A stretch of DNA of 37,777 nucleotides, from contig CACKOO010000013.1 in the NCBI GenBank assembly GCA_902601765.1, positions 1 through 37,777 of the forward strand. Direction: 5' to 3'. This document shows, piece by piece, positions 8,937 to 18,597 of the stretch; the first letter of the stretch is position 1; the number at the start of each line of letters is the position of its first letter. Made by a program: the position numbers and the translations under genes. This DNA is from Hydrogenophilales bacterium. GTDB lineage: Bacteria > Pseudomonadota > Gammaproteobacteria > Burkholderiales > Eutrophovitaceae. The notes under the pieces are model-generated. The model worked only from the letters and a program-made list of their open reading frames with translations. It was not told the DNA's origin and did not search any database.

Positions 8937-10037
8937 ATGACATCCAAGATCGTTAAATCAGAGGAGTTAATAGAAGAAATTCGACGGGGGCGCATGGTGA
9001 TCCTTGTTGACGAGGAAGATCGTGAAAACGAAGGCGATTTATTAGTAGCAGCTGAGTTTGTGAGTCCGGAAATTATTAATTTTATGGTCAGGCATGGGCG
9101 AGGGCTTGTATGTCTTACATTAACTGAGGAGCGTTGCGGTAAGCTAGGGCTCCCACTAATGGTTGGCGCCAATGGATCTCGTATGGGAACAAACTTTACA
9201 GTTTCGATAGAAGCTGCTGAAGGTGTCACCACTGGAATTTCGGCCGCTGATAGGGCTCAAACCATTCAAACCGCGGTAAATGAAAAATCTGGCCCTAGCG
9301 ATATTGTGCAGCCGGGTCATATTTTTCCCCTAAAAGCAGAAGACGGCGGAGTACTAGTAAGAGCCGGACACACGGAGGCAGGTTGTGATTTAACGCGACT
9401 CGCCGGTTTAAACCCAGCGGCAGTCATTTGCGAGATTCTAAAAGAAGACGGTGAAATGGCAAGGTTAGCAGATTTAGAGCAGTTTGCTCAAATACATGAT
9501 TTAAAGATTGGAACTGTAACTGATCTTATTAATTATAGAAGTCGCACGGAAAAATTAATTGAACGTATTTTTGAGAGAAAAATTAATACATTGTTTGGTG
9601 AGTTTTTACTTATTGGGTATAAAGATAAGATTAGTCAGGACGCTCACTTTGCGTTGTGTTTAGGTAATTCATTTAACAGTGGAGAAGTTCTAGTGCGAGT
9701 TCACGAGCCACTTTCTGTCGCCGATCTTCTCGATGTTAGTAGTGAAAAACATTCTTGGAATCTTAATGAGGCAATGAGGTATATTTCAGTGAAAGGGGCA
9801 GGGGTAATAGTCTTGTTGCACAAAACAGAGAGTGGCGAGCAACTTATAGACCGGTTTTTTAATCAAGTAGGCGATAACGTTGATAAAGTTCCATTAAGGA
9901 CCTATGGCATTGGAGCCCAAATTCTAAGAGATCTTGATGTGAGACGCATGAAACTCCTTGCAACACCAAGAAGGATGCCGAGTATGGCGGGATTTGATTT
10001 GGAAGTCACAGGGTATGTGCAAAACTCATCGGATTGA
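8937..10037 (+). CDS. ribBA: 3,4-dihydroxy-2-butanone 4-phosphate synthase with a degenerate GTP cyclohydrolase II domain
   Basis: The N-terminal domain (1-about 205) is a complete DHBP synthase, converting ribulose 5-phosphate to the four-carbon precursor of lumazine. The acidic site [10 protein letters not shown] is at 25-34 and [15 protein letters not shown] at about 144-158. The C-terminal domain (about 206-366) is homologous to GTP cyclohydrolase II but lacks the zinc-cysteine motif (normally SECLTGDxxxSxRCDCG). The matching place reads [14 protein letters not shown], with no cysteine. The end [12 protein letters not shown]...GF.LEVTGY is retained. The first riboflavin step must therefore come from a separate RibA elsewhere. 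The same arrangement is common in proteobacteria. Confidence 0.92.
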   Translation: MTSKIVKSEELIEEIRRGRMVILVDEEDRENEGDLLVAAEFVSPEIINFMVRHGRGLVCLTLTEERCGKLGLPLMVGANGSRMGTNFTVSIEAAEGVTTGISAADRAQTIQTAVNEKSGPSDIVQPGHIFPLKAEDGGVLVRAGHTEAGCDLTRLAGLNPAAVICEILKEDGEMARLADLEQFAQIHDLKIGTVTDLINYRSRTEKLIERIFERKINTLFGEFLLIGYKDKISQDAHFALCLGNSFNSGEVLVRVHEPLSVADLLDVSSEKHSWNLNEAMRYISVKGAGVIVLLHKTESGEQLIDRFFNQVGDNVDKVPLRTYGIGAQILRDLDVRRMKLLATPRRMPSMAGFDLEVTGYVQNSSD

Positions 10038-10046
10038 AAAATAAAT

Positions 10047-10577
10047 ATGAGACGCAGTGCGATACAATTAAAAAATAAAGACTATGAATCAGCATTAAGT
10101 GGTTTAGTTGAAAAATTTGACCTATTAGGATATCCACTAAAGAACATAAAAATTGCAATAGTTGAAACAAACTATAATGTGAATATTGTCCATAAAATGT
10201 GTATATTAATTCAGGACGAATTGCATAATTTAGGTATTGCCAATTGCATTATTAGGCAAGTTCCAGGTGCATTAGAGATACCTTTTTTCTTAAAAAAATG
10301 CGCTGAAAAGTGGGAACCAGATGTGATGATCGCTCTTGGCTGTATTTTGAGAGGGGAGACTTATCATTTTGAGATTGTTGCAAATGAAAGTGCCCGTGGC
10401 ATTTCACAAGTCCAGCTTGAAACTGGCATACCGATTATCAATGGGGTCTTAACATGTGAGTCGATAGACCAAGCTCGCGGGCGATCTACAGAGAAGGCCA
10501 TCGACAGTTTGGTGGGTGCATTAGAAATGGCAGCATTATCATTAGAATTTGACCTCATAAAACCATATGATTCATAA
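10047..10577 (+). CDS. ribH: 6,7-dimethyl-8-ribityllumazine synthase
   Basis: Condenses the ribityl-diaminopyrimidine with the DHBP product, directly before riboflavin synthase. Core motifs are VPGALEIPF, IALGCILRGETYHFEIV (with the proton-relay His in YHF) and NGVLTCES. The GTKAGNKG phosphate loop of the E. coli enzyme is shortened by about four residues to RSTEKA, keeping an Arg and the Lys. As I recall, betaproteobacterial RibH has the same short form (MTEKG), so this is a lineage clue and not a defect. An N-terminal extension of about 25 residues makes it 176 long. Confidence 0.93.
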   Translation: MRRSAIQLKNKDYESALSGLVEKFDLLGYPLKNIKIAIVETNYNVNIVHKMCILIQDELHNLGIANCIIRQVPGALEIPFFLKKCAEKWEPDVMIALGCILRGETYHFEIVANESARGISQVQLETGIPIINGVLTCESIDQARGRSTEKAIDSLVGALEMAALSLEFDLIKPYDS

Positions 10578-10605
10578 CGTTAGTTTGAATGGTAAAAATA
10601 CCTTG

Positions 10606-11034
10606 ATGTCGATTAGTAGGAGAGGCGCGCGCGAGCATGCTCTTAAAACCCTCTACTCTTGGCTCATAAACAAGGAGATTTCCATAGACCGAATGATTTT
10701 CTTTTATCGAAACGAGTTTGGCCCAACACGAATCGATGTTAATTATCTAAAATTGATAGTCACGGGAACAATTAAAGATGCCGCACAAATTGAAGAGGCC
10801 ATCAAGCCTCATCTAAATAGGGAACTCGCAAGTGTTTCTCCCGTTGAAAGAGCTATTTTACTATTGGGAACTTTTGAGATGATTAAGCAAAGTGAAATTC
10901 CTTATCGCGTAATTATCAATGAGGCTGTAGAGTTGGCTAAGGATTATGGTGGAACAGATGGATACAAGTTTGTGAATGGAGTACTCGATAAATTAGTGGT
11001 GACTTTGAGGCCTAAAGAATTAAATGCTCGATGA
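10606..11034 (+). CDS. nusB: Transcription antitermination protein NusB
   Basis: Binds boxA RNA with NusE (S10) and supports rRNA antitermination. From the ATG at 10606 the product is 142 residues, close to E. coli NusB (139), and begins MSISRRGAREHALKTLYSW, which aligns with the family start RRRARECAVQALYSW. An in-frame ATG at 10567 would add 13 residues and overlap ribH by 11 bases. Neither start has a clear ribosome site, so family length decided. Later motifs VSPVERAILLLGTFE and INEAVELAKDYGG are typical. The end overlaps thiL by 11 bases. Confidence 0.93.
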   Translation: MSISRRGAREHALKTLYSWLINKEISIDRMIFFYRNEFGPTRIDVNYLKLIVTGTIKDAAQIEEAIKPHLNRELASVSPVERAILLLGTFEMIKQSEIPYRVIINEAVELAKDYGGTDGYKFVNGVLDKLVVTLRPKELNAR

Positions 11035-11983
11035 ATTCCGTATTATAAACAAGTACTTCAAGCGAGAACCAAAAGAGGGCTTATTGGGTATTGGAGACGA
11101 TGCCGCGGTTCTGCCTGAATGCCCGCCTGGAAAAAGACTGGTTACCTCAACTGACACTTTAGTAGAAAATGTTCATTTTTCACCGGATGTTACTGCTAAA
11201 AGCCTTGGGCACAAAGCACTTGCAGTTAATCTATCAGACTTGGCGGCAATGGGCGCTCTTCCTTATTGTGTTTTGTTATCGATGACGATTCCCTCTGTAA
11301 ATGCAGACTGGTTACAACAATTTTCTGATGGTTTTTGGTCTCTAGCTAACCGCTACTCGGTTCTTTTGGTTGGAGGAGATATGACCCGGGGGCCCCTTTC
11401 AATAACCGTAACGGCTATGGGATATGTTGAAAAAGACTCTTTTTTGGCACGAAGCGGCGCAAATGTGGAAGATGACATTTGGGTTTCCGGTTCATTAGGA
11501 GGCGCTGCTGCTGCTTTAAGGCATAAAATTTCAAAAGACAAATTTTACCCCAATAGTGATTTCTCGCGCCTCGAAAAATTTTTGAATTATCCTAACCCAA
11601 GGATTGAATTGGGTCGGAAACTTGTGGGTGTAGCATCGAGTGCTATAGATATATCTGATGGTCTTTCAAAAGATATTAAGCATCTCTTGAAAGCGTCTGG
11701 TGTTGGAGCATTAGTTAATTATTCTAGCGTTCCTTGTGAAACCGAATTAAATATTCTTAGAAGCGATGTCAAAGTTAAGGCTCTTATTTTGGCAGGTGGT
11801 GACGATTACGAACTTGGCTTTACCGCTAATCCTAAGTACGCGGCAGAAATTTTAGAAATATCCAAAGACCTTAATCTCTCATGCGTTCCAATAGGTAAAA
11901 TAACGGGAGAGCAATCTTTAAAAATAGTTGATGAGAGTGGTGAAAAGATAGAGCTAGACGAGAGCGGGTATGAGCATTTCTAA
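11024..11983 (+). CDS. thiL: Thiamine-monophosphate kinase
   Basis: Phosphorylates thiamine phosphate to the cofactor thiamine diphosphate with ATP. The 319 residues show the family features GIGDDAAVL near the N-terminus, the STDTLVENVHF region, NLSDLAAMGALP, LVGGDMTRGP and a late GGDDYELGF. Overlaps nusB upstream by 11 bases and pgpA downstream by 14, implying coupled translation. The nusB-thiL-pgpA order is widespread in proteobacteria. Confidence 0.96.
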   Translation: MLDEFRIINKYFKREPKEGLLGIGDDAAVLPECPPGKRLVTSTDTLVENVHFSPDVTAKSLGHKALAVNLSDLAAMGALPYCVLLSMTIPSVNADWLQQFSDGFWSLANRYSVLLVGGDMTRGPLSITVTAMGYVEKDSFLARSGANVEDDIWVSGSLGGAAAALRHKISKDKFYPNSDFSRLEKFLNYPNPRIELGRKLVGVASSAIDISDGLSKDIKHLLKASGVGALVNYSSVPCETELNILRSDVKVKALILAGGDDYELGFTANPKYAAEILEISKDLNLSCVPIGKITGEQSLKIVDESGEKIELDESGYEHF

Positions 11984-12479
11984 AATAGATAAATTTAAGG
12001 AAGGTATTAAAGTTTTAATTGCGCATCCTGCAAACGTTATAAGCTTAGGGTTTGGCGTAGGATTAGTTCCTGTAGGTCCAGGTACTTTCGGTACCTTATT
12101 GGCTTTCCCCATTTATCACGTCTTGGCATCAAACCTTAGCGAAGGCAATATGATTTTGGTATTTATAGCCATGTTTATAATCGGAGTGTGGGCCGCTGGG
12201 AAAACTAACGATTTTGTGGGAAAGCATGACAGCGGCATTATTGTTTGGGACGAGATTGTGGCATTTTGCGTCGTATTATATTTCACGCCTACAGGTGTTA
12301 TCTGGCAGGCCCTAGCTTTTTCTTTATTTCGTTTTTTTGACATCGTTAAAACTTATCCAATAAATATTTTAGATAAAAAATTAAAAAATGGATTTGGTGT
12401 CATGTTAGACGATTTGTTAGCCGCATTTTACGCCTTGCTATCTTTGGCGTTATTAAAATCAATCACGGAATTTATATGA
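11970..12479 (+). CDS. pgpA: Phosphatidylglycerophosphatase A
   Basis: Membrane phosphatase making phosphatidylglycerol from phosphatidylglycerophosphate. 169 residues with several hydrophobic segments. The conserved family blocks are present: GLVPVGPGTFGTLLA near residue 30, IIVWDEIVAF around 90, and RFFDIVKTYPINILD...NGFGVMLDDLLA near 125-155, which carries the acidic metal-site residues. Overlaps thiL (14 bases) and cinA (ATGA, 4 bases). Confidence 0.94.
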   Translation: MSISKIDKFKEGIKVLIAHPANVISLGFGVGLVPVGPGTFGTLLAFPIYHVLASNLSEGNMILVFIAMFIIGVWAAGKTNDFVGKHDSGIIVWDEIVAFCVVLYFTPTGVIWQALAFSLFRFFDIVKTYPINILDKKLKNGFGVMLDDLLAAFYALLSLALLKSITEFI

Positions 12480-12973
12480 GTAATAAACTAAACATTTTGG
12501 CAAAAAAACTAGGTGATGTTTTAACAAAAAAAAAGTTTTATTTGGCAACAGCAGAATCTTGTACGGGAGGTGGTATTGCCCAAGTAATCACCAGTGTTCC
12601 AGGTAGTTCGAAATGGTTCGATAGAGGGTTTGTAACCTACAGTAATCAGGCAAAAATTGATCTTTTAGGAGTGAAACAGGCTACTATAGACGATAACGGT
12701 GCTGTTTCAACAAATGTGGTTCATGAAATGGTTGAGGGTGGGCTGGAAAAAAGTATCGCTTCTATCGTTGTCTCGGTAAGCGGGGTGGCTGGCCCCGGAG
12801 GGGGCACCACAGAAAAACCCGTCGGCACCGTAATTATTGGATGGGGGCTTATCTTGCCAAATAAAAAGTTAAGTATAACGATTCAAGATTTTTGTTTTGT
12901 AGGCAACCGGCATTTGGTGAGAAACAAGACAATTCATAAGGCATTAGAGGGGGTTATAGAAAGAATTATATAA
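12476..12973 (+). CDS. pncC: Nicotinamide-nucleotide amidohydrolase (CinA C-terminal domain / PncC)
   Basis: Deamidates NMN to nicotinic acid mononucleotide, recycling pyridine nucleotide. Single-domain form of 165 residues (no N-terminal MoaB-like CinA domain), as in E. coli PncC/YgaD. The catalytic serine is Ser28 in TAESCTGGGIA, followed by FVTYSNQAKIDLLGV and VSGVAGPGGGTTEKPVGTV, all canonical. Last gene of the run that starts at glyA or nrdR. In many bacteria it sits next to recA, as here (111 bases away). Confidence 0.93.
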   Translation: MSNKLNILAKKLGDVLTKKKFYLATAESCTGGGIAQVITSVPGSSKWFDRGFVTYSNQAKIDLLGVKQATIDDNGAVSTNVVHEMVEGGLEKSIASIVVSVSGVAGPGGGTTEKPVGTVIIGWGLILPNKKLSITIQDFCFVGNRHLVRNKTIHKALEGVIERII

Positions 12974-13084
12974 TTTTGTTTTCATAACTAAAGATTCTTC
13001 CCTAATTAGCCGCCCTTGATTGAAATGGTTTGTGAGATAATCAATACATAGTTAATTCTAAATATAATAATTTGAGGAATAATA

Positions 13085-14104
13085 ATGAGCGATAACCGTC
13101 AAAAAGCTTTACAGGCAGCCCTTTCACAGATCGAAAAGCAGTTTGGTAAGGGATCCATAATGCGAATGGGAGAAAATGACGTTGATGTTGGCTTGCAAGC
13201 AGTATCTACCGGTTCTCTCGGGTTAGATATTGCTCTGGGAATCGGTGGTTTACCTCGAGGAAGAGTTGTCGAAATTTATGGTCCTGAATCCTCAGGGAAA
13301 ACTACTTTAACCCTCTCAGTGATAGCGGAGATGCAAAAGATCGGCGGCACTGCAGCATTTGTTGACGCTGAGCATGCACTGGACCCTCAGTATGCTGCAA
13401 AACTCGGAGTAAAAATAGATGATCTGCTTATTTCCCAACCTGATCATGGAGAACAAGCGTTAGAAATTGCAGATATGTTAGTTCGATCTGGAAGTGTTGA
13501 TGTTGTTGTGGTTGATTCGGTAGCTGCTTTGACACCTAGGGCCGAAATAGAGGGGGACATGGGGGACCCGCAAATGGGTTTGCAAGCGAGGTTGATGTCG
13601 CAGGCTCTACGAAAATTAACTGCAAATATAAAGAAATCCAATACTTTGGTGATTTTTATAAATCAAATTAGAATGAAAATTGGTGTAATGTTTGGAAACC
13701 CGGAAACGACTACAGGCGGTAATGCTCTTAAATTTTATTCATCGGTGCGTATAGATATCCGAAGAATTGGAACGATAAAAAAGGGAGATGAAGTTGTTGG
13801 CAGCGAAACTAGGGCTAAGGTTGTAAAAAATAAAGTTGCACCACCATTCCGGAAGGCAGAGTTCGATATAATGTATGGCAGTGGGATATCTCGAGAAGGT
13901 GAAGTTATAGAATTAGGCGTGCAACACAATTTAATAGAAAAATCTGGATCTTGGTACAGTTACAATGGAGATAGAATTGGGCAGGGACGTGACAACGTTA
14001 GGGAATATTTAAGGACTAATCCGGAAGTGGCCTCATCGGTAGAGGAGGCTATCAAGGAGAAACTTGGTCTTTTAGAAAGTGATGGTGATATCGAAGCCAA
14101 ATAA
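13085..14104 (+). CDS. recA: Recombinase RecA
   Basis: ATP-dependent strand-exchange protein for homologous recombination. 339 residues with Walker A GPESSGKT at 66-73, Walker [11 protein letters not shown], loop-1 region around [20 protein letters not shown] and loop-2 with [29 protein letters not shown] stands just before the ATG. The 111-base upstream gap contains no CTG and no CAG, so the usual LexA box (CTG-N10-CAG) is absent. recX overlaps its 3' end by 26 bases. Confidence 0.98.
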   Translation: MSDNRQKALQAALSQIEKQFGKGSIMRMGENDVDVGLQAVSTGSLGLDIALGIGGLPRGRVVEIYGPESSGKTTLTLSVIAEMQKIGGTAAFVDAEHALDPQYAAKLGVKIDDLLISQPDHGEQALEIADMLVRSGSVDVVVVDSVAALTPRAEIEGDMGDPQMGLQARLMSQALRKLTANIKKSNTLVIFINQIRMKIGVMFGNPETTTGGNALKFYSSVRIDIRRIGTIKKGDEVVGSETRAKVVKNKVAPPFRKAEFDIMYGSGISREGEVIELGVQHNLIEKSGSWYSYNGDRIGQGRDNVREYLRTNPEVASSVEEAIKEKLGLLESDGDIEAK

Positions 14105-14546
14105 ACCAGATGATAAGGTCCGTAAGGTAGCGATTGGCTTATTATCTCGTAGGGAATATCCTAGAAAAAAATTGGAGGAACGTCTGATTGGAAGAGGATA
14201 TTGTCCCTCTTCTGTTTCTAATTTGATAAATCAGTTGGAAGAATCTGGCTTATTTTCGGAAAGTAGATATGTTGATTCATTTATTAATTCTCGTCGGTTA
14301 AGATACGGCCACAAAAAGATACTTTATGACTTAAAGCGAAAAGGTGTAAGACAGTCGGAAATTGATCGCGTGCACGGAAAGTTGTTGAAAGATGAAAAAG
14401 AAATCGCATCGAATGTATTAGAGAAAAAATTTGGTAGTACATTCGTTGATAACAAAGATTTATCCAGGCAAATGCGATTTCTAATGAATCGAGGTTTTCC
14501 ACGAGATATAGTAGAAGAATTAATTTTTAAAAAAAGAACTTATTGA
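14079..14546 (+). CDS. recX: Regulatory protein RecX
   Basis: Modulator that binds RecA filaments. 155 residues, basic, with the three-repeat helical layout of Rec[22 protein letters not shown], then [20 protein letters not shown], then the YDLKRKGV region. The frame opens at a GTG at 14079 with an ATG one codon later at 14082; either start overlaps the recA 3' end in a different frame, so expression is probably coupled to recA. alaS starts five bases after the stop. Confidence 0.9.
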   Translation: MMVISKPNKPDDKVRKVAIGLLSRREYPRKKLEERLIGRGYCPSSVSNLINQLEESGLFSESRYVDSFINSRRLRYGHKKILYDLKRKGVRQSEIDRVHGKLLKDEKEIASNVLEKKFGSTFVDNKDLSRQMRFLMNRGFPRDIVEELIFKKRTY

Positions 14547-14550
14547 TGGC

Positions 14551-17172
14551 ATGAAAAGTAAAGATATCAGAGAGACATTTCTAGAATTTTTTGAGACTAA
14601 TGGGCATAAGAGGGTTAAATCAAGTCCTCTAGTTCCGGGTAACGATCCTACACTTTTGTTTACCAATGCGGGAATGGTTCAATTCAAGGATGTTTTTTTA
14701 GGCCATGATAAATTAGATTTTGATCGGGCAGTAACATCACAGCGTTGTGTCCGAGCGGGCGGCAAGCATAATGACCTTGAAAATGTTGGTTATACAGCGA
14801 GGCATCATACTTTCTTCGAGATGCTTGGTAATTTTAGTTTTGGAGACTATTTTAAAGCCAAAGCCATAAAATTATCATGGGAATTAATGACGAATGAATT
14901 CGGTCTTGACCCCAAAAACCTTCTTGTGACAGTTTATGAAAACGACCAAGAGGCATATGATATATGGAAAAAAGAGATAAAATTACCGTCAAATAAAATC
15001 ATTAGAATTGGTGACAAATTAGGAGGACCAAGATATCAAAGTGATAATTTTTGGCAAATGGGAGATACGGGTCCTTGTGGCCCTTGCTCAGAAATTTTTT
15101 GGGATCATGGTTCAAGTGTAAAAGGAGGACCTCCTGGATCCCCTGATGAAGATGGCGATAGGTTTATTGAGATTTGGAATCTGGTATTTATGCAGTTCAA
15201 TCGAGATGCGAGTGGAAACCTTGATAAATTACCTAAACCTTCGGTCGATACCGGTATGGGTTTAGAAAGAGTATCTGCGGTACTTCAAGAAGTGCACTCG
15301 AATTATGAAATTGATATATTTCAAAATCTTATAAAGGCTGCTGGAGTTGCGATGCGAGTCGCCGATCTAGAGGAAAATTCTTTAAAGGTTATTGCTGACC
15401 ACATCAGAGCTTGTAGTTTCTTGGTTACTGACGGAGTAATGCCTAGCAATGAGGGACGTGGGTACGTTCTTCGCAGAATAATAAGAAGAGCAATACGGCA
15501 TGGATATAAACTGGGTGTTAAAGACCCATTCTTTTATGGGTTAGTTCGGGACGTAATAGATGAAATGGGTGATGCCTACCCAGAATTAGTAGCATCCGGA
15601 GAAACCGTATCTTCTGTTCTGTACCAAGAAGAGATTCGCTTTGCTCAGACTCTTCAAAATGGAATGGAATTGTTAGAAAACGCAATGTTTCGAGAGGATA
15701 AAGTTCTGGATGGGGAAACCGTATTTAAGTTATATGATACTTATGGATTTCCAGTAGATTTGACAGCAGACATTGCTCGGGAAAAGGGTATTCATTTGGA
15801 TTTTTCTGGGTTTGAGGCCGCCATGGATAGTCAGAGGAGACGTGCTCGAGCTTCCTCCAAATTTCAACAAACCGGATCTCTGAATTACTCTGGAGAGCCT
15901 ACGGAATTCCATGGTTATGAACAAGTAGCTACTGAATCAACTATAGTCGGGATCTACAAAAATTTTGAAAGTGTCGAGTTTCTCGAGTCGGACGAATACG
16001 GTGTTGTCGTACTAGACAGAACTCCATTTTATGCCGAATCAGGAGGGCAAGTAGGGGATCGAGGAGTTTTGGCTAGTAAAACGACTCCACTTTTTTCCTT
16101 TGTTGTTGAGGACACTCAGCTGGTCCAAGCAGGAGTATTCGGTCATCATGGGTTGCTGAGTGAGGGACGAATAAAGCTAGGCGACGCTGTAAATGCAAAA
16201 GTTAACATCAATTTGCGATATCGAGCAGCTTGCAATCACTCGGTTACCCATCTTATGCATGCGGCGCTTCGTAAGGTTCTTGGTGAGAACGTTCAGCAAA
16301 AAGGGTCACTAGTGGATGAAGACAGAACAAGATTTGATTTCTCGAACAACCAACCTGTTTCTATTCCTGACCTTAATAAAATTGAGAGCCTTGTAAATGA
16401 GCAAGTAAGATTGAACATTTCGGTTACCTCAAATGTAATGCCTTTCGAGACGGCTGTTAAATCTGGTGCCCTAGCACTTTTTGGTGAAAAATATACTGAT
16501 ACCGTAAGGGTGATCGGGATAAGTAGTTTTTCACGAGAGCTTTGTGGAGGAACGCATGTTAGCAAAACAGGGGAAATAGGTTTTTTTAAGATTATAGATG
16601 AAACCGGTATTGCATCTGGTGTTCGTCGAATAGAGGCAGTTACCGGCGATCGCGCTTTGCTCGATATGCAGAACGATCGGAATCAGTTAAGAAATGTTAG
16701 TGCTACCCTCAAAGCTGGAGGGGAAGGAGTTGAATTGAAGGCTTTGCAAGTGCTAGATAAGATAAAGTTTTTAGAAAAAGAAAATAACACCTTGCGATCT
16801 AAATTGGCCTTGTCTCAAGGTGTCGATTTATTAAAAAATGTTGAGTTAGTTCAGGGAATTAAAGTTTTAGTATCCAAAATTGAAAACGCAGATATTAACG
16901 CATTGCGTCAGACAATGGACCAAGTAAAAGTAAAACTCGGCAGTGGAATAGTAGTTTTGGCATCGGTTAAAATTGATAGTGTACTTTTAGTGGCAGGCGT
17001 TACAGAGGATTTGATACAGCAATACCAGGCCGGACAGTTAGTTGCATTTGTTGCCAAGCAGGTTGGAGGTAAAGGAGGTGGTCGGCCCACCATGGCTCAA
17101 GGGGGAGGCTCAAAGACAGGCGAGGTCACTAAAGCTCTGGCTTCTGTTAAAACGTGGGTTAGCAGCCAATAA
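14551..17172 (+). CDS. alaS: Alanyl-tRNA synthetase
   Basis: Charges tRNA-Ala and edits misacylated serine/glycine. Full-length at 873 residues. The class II catalytic core (1-about 460) includes [18 protein letters not shown] and [16 protein letters not shown]. The editing domain metal site is His563 and His567 (HSVTH) with Cys665 and His669 (CGGTH). The C-terminal C-Ala domain ends with the glycine-rich [15 protein letters not shown]. Follows recX closely, the common recA-recX-alaS order. Confidence 0.98.
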   Translation: MKSKDIRETFLEFFETNGHKRVKSSPLVPGNDPTLLFTNAGMVQFKDVFLGHDKLDFDRAVTSQRCVRAGGKHNDLENVGYTARHHTFFEMLGNFSFGDYFKAKAIKLSWELMTNEFGLDPKNLLVTVYENDQEAYDIWKKEIKLPSNKIIRIGDKLGGPRYQSDNFWQMGDTGPCGPCSEIFWDHGSSVKGGPPGSPDEDGDRFIEIWNLVFMQFNRDASGNLDKLPKPSVDTGMGLERVSAVLQEVHSNYEIDIFQNLIKAAGVAMRVADLEENSLKVIADHIRACSFLVTDGVMPSNEGRGYVLRRIIRRAIRHGYKLGVKDPFFYGLVRDVIDEMGDAYPELVASGETVSSVLYQEEIRFAQTLQNGMELLENAMFREDKVLDGETVFKLYDTYGFPVDLTADIAREKGIHLDFSGFEAAMDSQRRRARASSKFQQTGSLNYSGEPTEFHGYEQVATESTIVGIYKNFESVEFLESDEYGVVVLDRTPFYAESGGQVGDRGVLASKTTPLFSFVVEDTQLVQAGVFGHHGLLSEGRIKLGDAVNAKVNINLRYRAACNHSVTHLMHAALRKVLGENVQQKGSLVDEDRTRFDFSNNQPVSIPDLNKIESLVNEQVRLNISVTSNVMPFETAVKSGALALFGEKYTDTVRVIGISSFSRELCGGTHVSKTGEIGFFKIIDETGIASGVRRIEAVTGDRALLDMQNDRNQLRNVSATLKAGGEGVELKALQVLDKIKFLEKENNTLRSKLALSQGVDLLKNVELVQGIKVLVSKIENADINALRQTMDQVKVKLGSGIVVLASVKIDSVLLVAGVTEDLIQQYQAGQLVAFVAKQVGGKGGGRPTMAQGGGSKTGEVTKALASVKTWVSSQ

Positions 17173-17200
17173 TTCGGTCTTCTTCGTTTTTTAAAAATCT

Positions 17201-18592
17201 TTAAAATGGGATTTTGAGCTTTGGATTGATTTCTAGAATAGCGGCGCGAAAGTCACTTTTAATCAGGCTTAAATTCTCTGTATTATTTGCTTCAAAGCGT
17301 AAAACCAAAACGGGCGTAGTATTAGAGGCTCTTATCAAACCAAATCCAAATTCGTACTCGGCTCTGATGCCATCGATGGTAATTAAACTTTTTGCGCCGC
17401 TTAGTTTTTTGGTTTTTGCTAAATTCTCCACAAAAGCGTGATTTTCGCCTTCTGGTAATGAAATCTGCAGTTCCGGGGTGTTGACAGCGTTGGGTAATTG
17501 GTTAAGAACTTCTGTCACATCCTCGTGTCGACTTAAAATTTCTAATAAGCGCGCTCCAGCGTAAATGCCGTCGTCGAAACCAAACCACCGTTCCTTAAAA
17601 AAAATATGCCCACTCATTTCACCCGCCAAGGGCGCTTGCGTTTCTCGCATTTTCTTTTTGATTAAGGAGTGTCCCGTTTTATGCATAACTGGACATCCGC
17701 CATGATCAACTATCCATTTGGCCAAAAGTGAACTGCATTTCACATCAAAAATAATTTCAGCTCCTGGTTTTCTTGAAAGCACATCTTCGGCAAACAGCAT
17801 CAATTGTCGGTCAGGAAATATTATTTCACCGGATTTTGTAACTACACCCAGCCGGTCCCCATCTCCATCAAAAGCCAAACCTAACTCAGCGTCACTGTTT
17901 TTTAGCCAATTGACAAGATCAATAAGATTTCTGGGGTCTGATGGATCAGGATGGTGGTTTGGAAAATTACCGTCAACGTCGCAATATAGTTTTTCGACAT
18001 CACACCCCAGGGCGGTAAATATTGCCGGAGCAAAGTCTCCGGCAATTCCATTACCGCAATCTATCGCCACCTTAATCCTTCTGTGAAGCTTTATAGACCG
18101 AATTATTTCACTCTGGTAGGACGAATTAAGATCCAATTGTTCAGGAAGAATTTCGATTTTCTTTATCGTTGTTTGATTTTTTGTTCTTTTATAAATATCC
18201 TGAATTTCTTCACCAGAGAGGGCATGGCCGCCTATCATTAATTTCAAGCCATTGTAGTTTGGTGGATTGTGGCTTCCCGTGACCATGACGCCATTTCCGT
18301 CGGATTTGCTTATTGCACCGTAGTATAAAATGGGAGTTGTAACCATGCCAACATTAATGACGGTAATATCTCCCACCGAATTTAATCCGTCTATTAAAGC
18401 CGATGCGAGCTTACTTCCAGATATACGACCATCTCTCCCCACGCATATGACTACGGATTCAGGCTGACTTTCTTTCATAGAAAAGCCAATGGCTCTTCCT
18501 ATTTTATAAACTCCTGACGTGGTTAAAGTTTCATCAACAATTCCTCTGATATCGTACGCTTTAAAAATTTCAGCAGGGGGATGATAATTCAT
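17201..18592 (-). CDS. algC: Phosphomannomutase/phosphoglucomutase (AlgC type)
   Basis: Interconverts hexose 1- and 6-phosphates, supplying precursors for LPS and exopolysaccharide. The frame extends 17 codons upstream into the hydrolase gene. I chose the ATG at 18590-18592 because it gives 463 residues, the length I know for AlgC, with the usual start PAEIFKAYDIRGIV. The phosphoserine is Ser107 in MVTGSHNPPNYNG; the magnesium loop is FDGDGDRLG; the sugar-recognition loop is GEMSGHIFF. No clear ribosome site is seen. It starts five bases after the hydrolase stop and converges with alaS. Confidence 0.93.
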   Translation of the reverse strand: MNYHPPAEIFKAYDIRGIVDETLTTSGVYKIGRAIGFSMKESQPESVVICVGRDGRISGSKLASALIDGLNSVGDITVINVGMVTTPILYYGAISKSDGNGVMVTGSHNPPNYNGLKLMIGGHALSGEEIQDIYKRTKNQTTIKKIEILPEQLDLNSSYQSEIIRSIKLHRRIKVAIDCGNGIAGDFAPAIFTALGCDVEKLYCDVDGNFPNHHPDPSDPRNLIDLVNWLKNSDAELGLAFDGDGDRLGVVTKSGEIIFPDRQLMLFAEDVLSRKPGAEIIFDVKCSSLLAKWIVDHGGCPVMHKTGHSLIKKKMRETQAPLAGEMSGHIFFKERWFGFDDGIYAGARLLEILSRHEDVTEVLNQLPNAVNTPELQISLPEGENHAFVENLAKTKKLSGAKSLITIDGIRAEYEFGFGLIRASNTTPVLVLRFEANNTENLSLIKSDFRAAILEINPKLKIPF

Positions 18593-18597
18593 ATTTA

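Noticed and set aside
10500..10577. Shortened phosphate loop in RibH taken as a defect
   Set aside because: The same short TEKG-type loop is what I recall of betaproteobacterial lumazine synthases, and the Arg and Lys remain, so it is a lineage feature.
17173..17230. Possible terminator between the convergent alaS and algC genes
   Set aside because: T-rich runs occur, but the only stem (AAAATC/GATTTT) is AT-rich and overlaps the algC stop; not a convincing intrinsic terminator.
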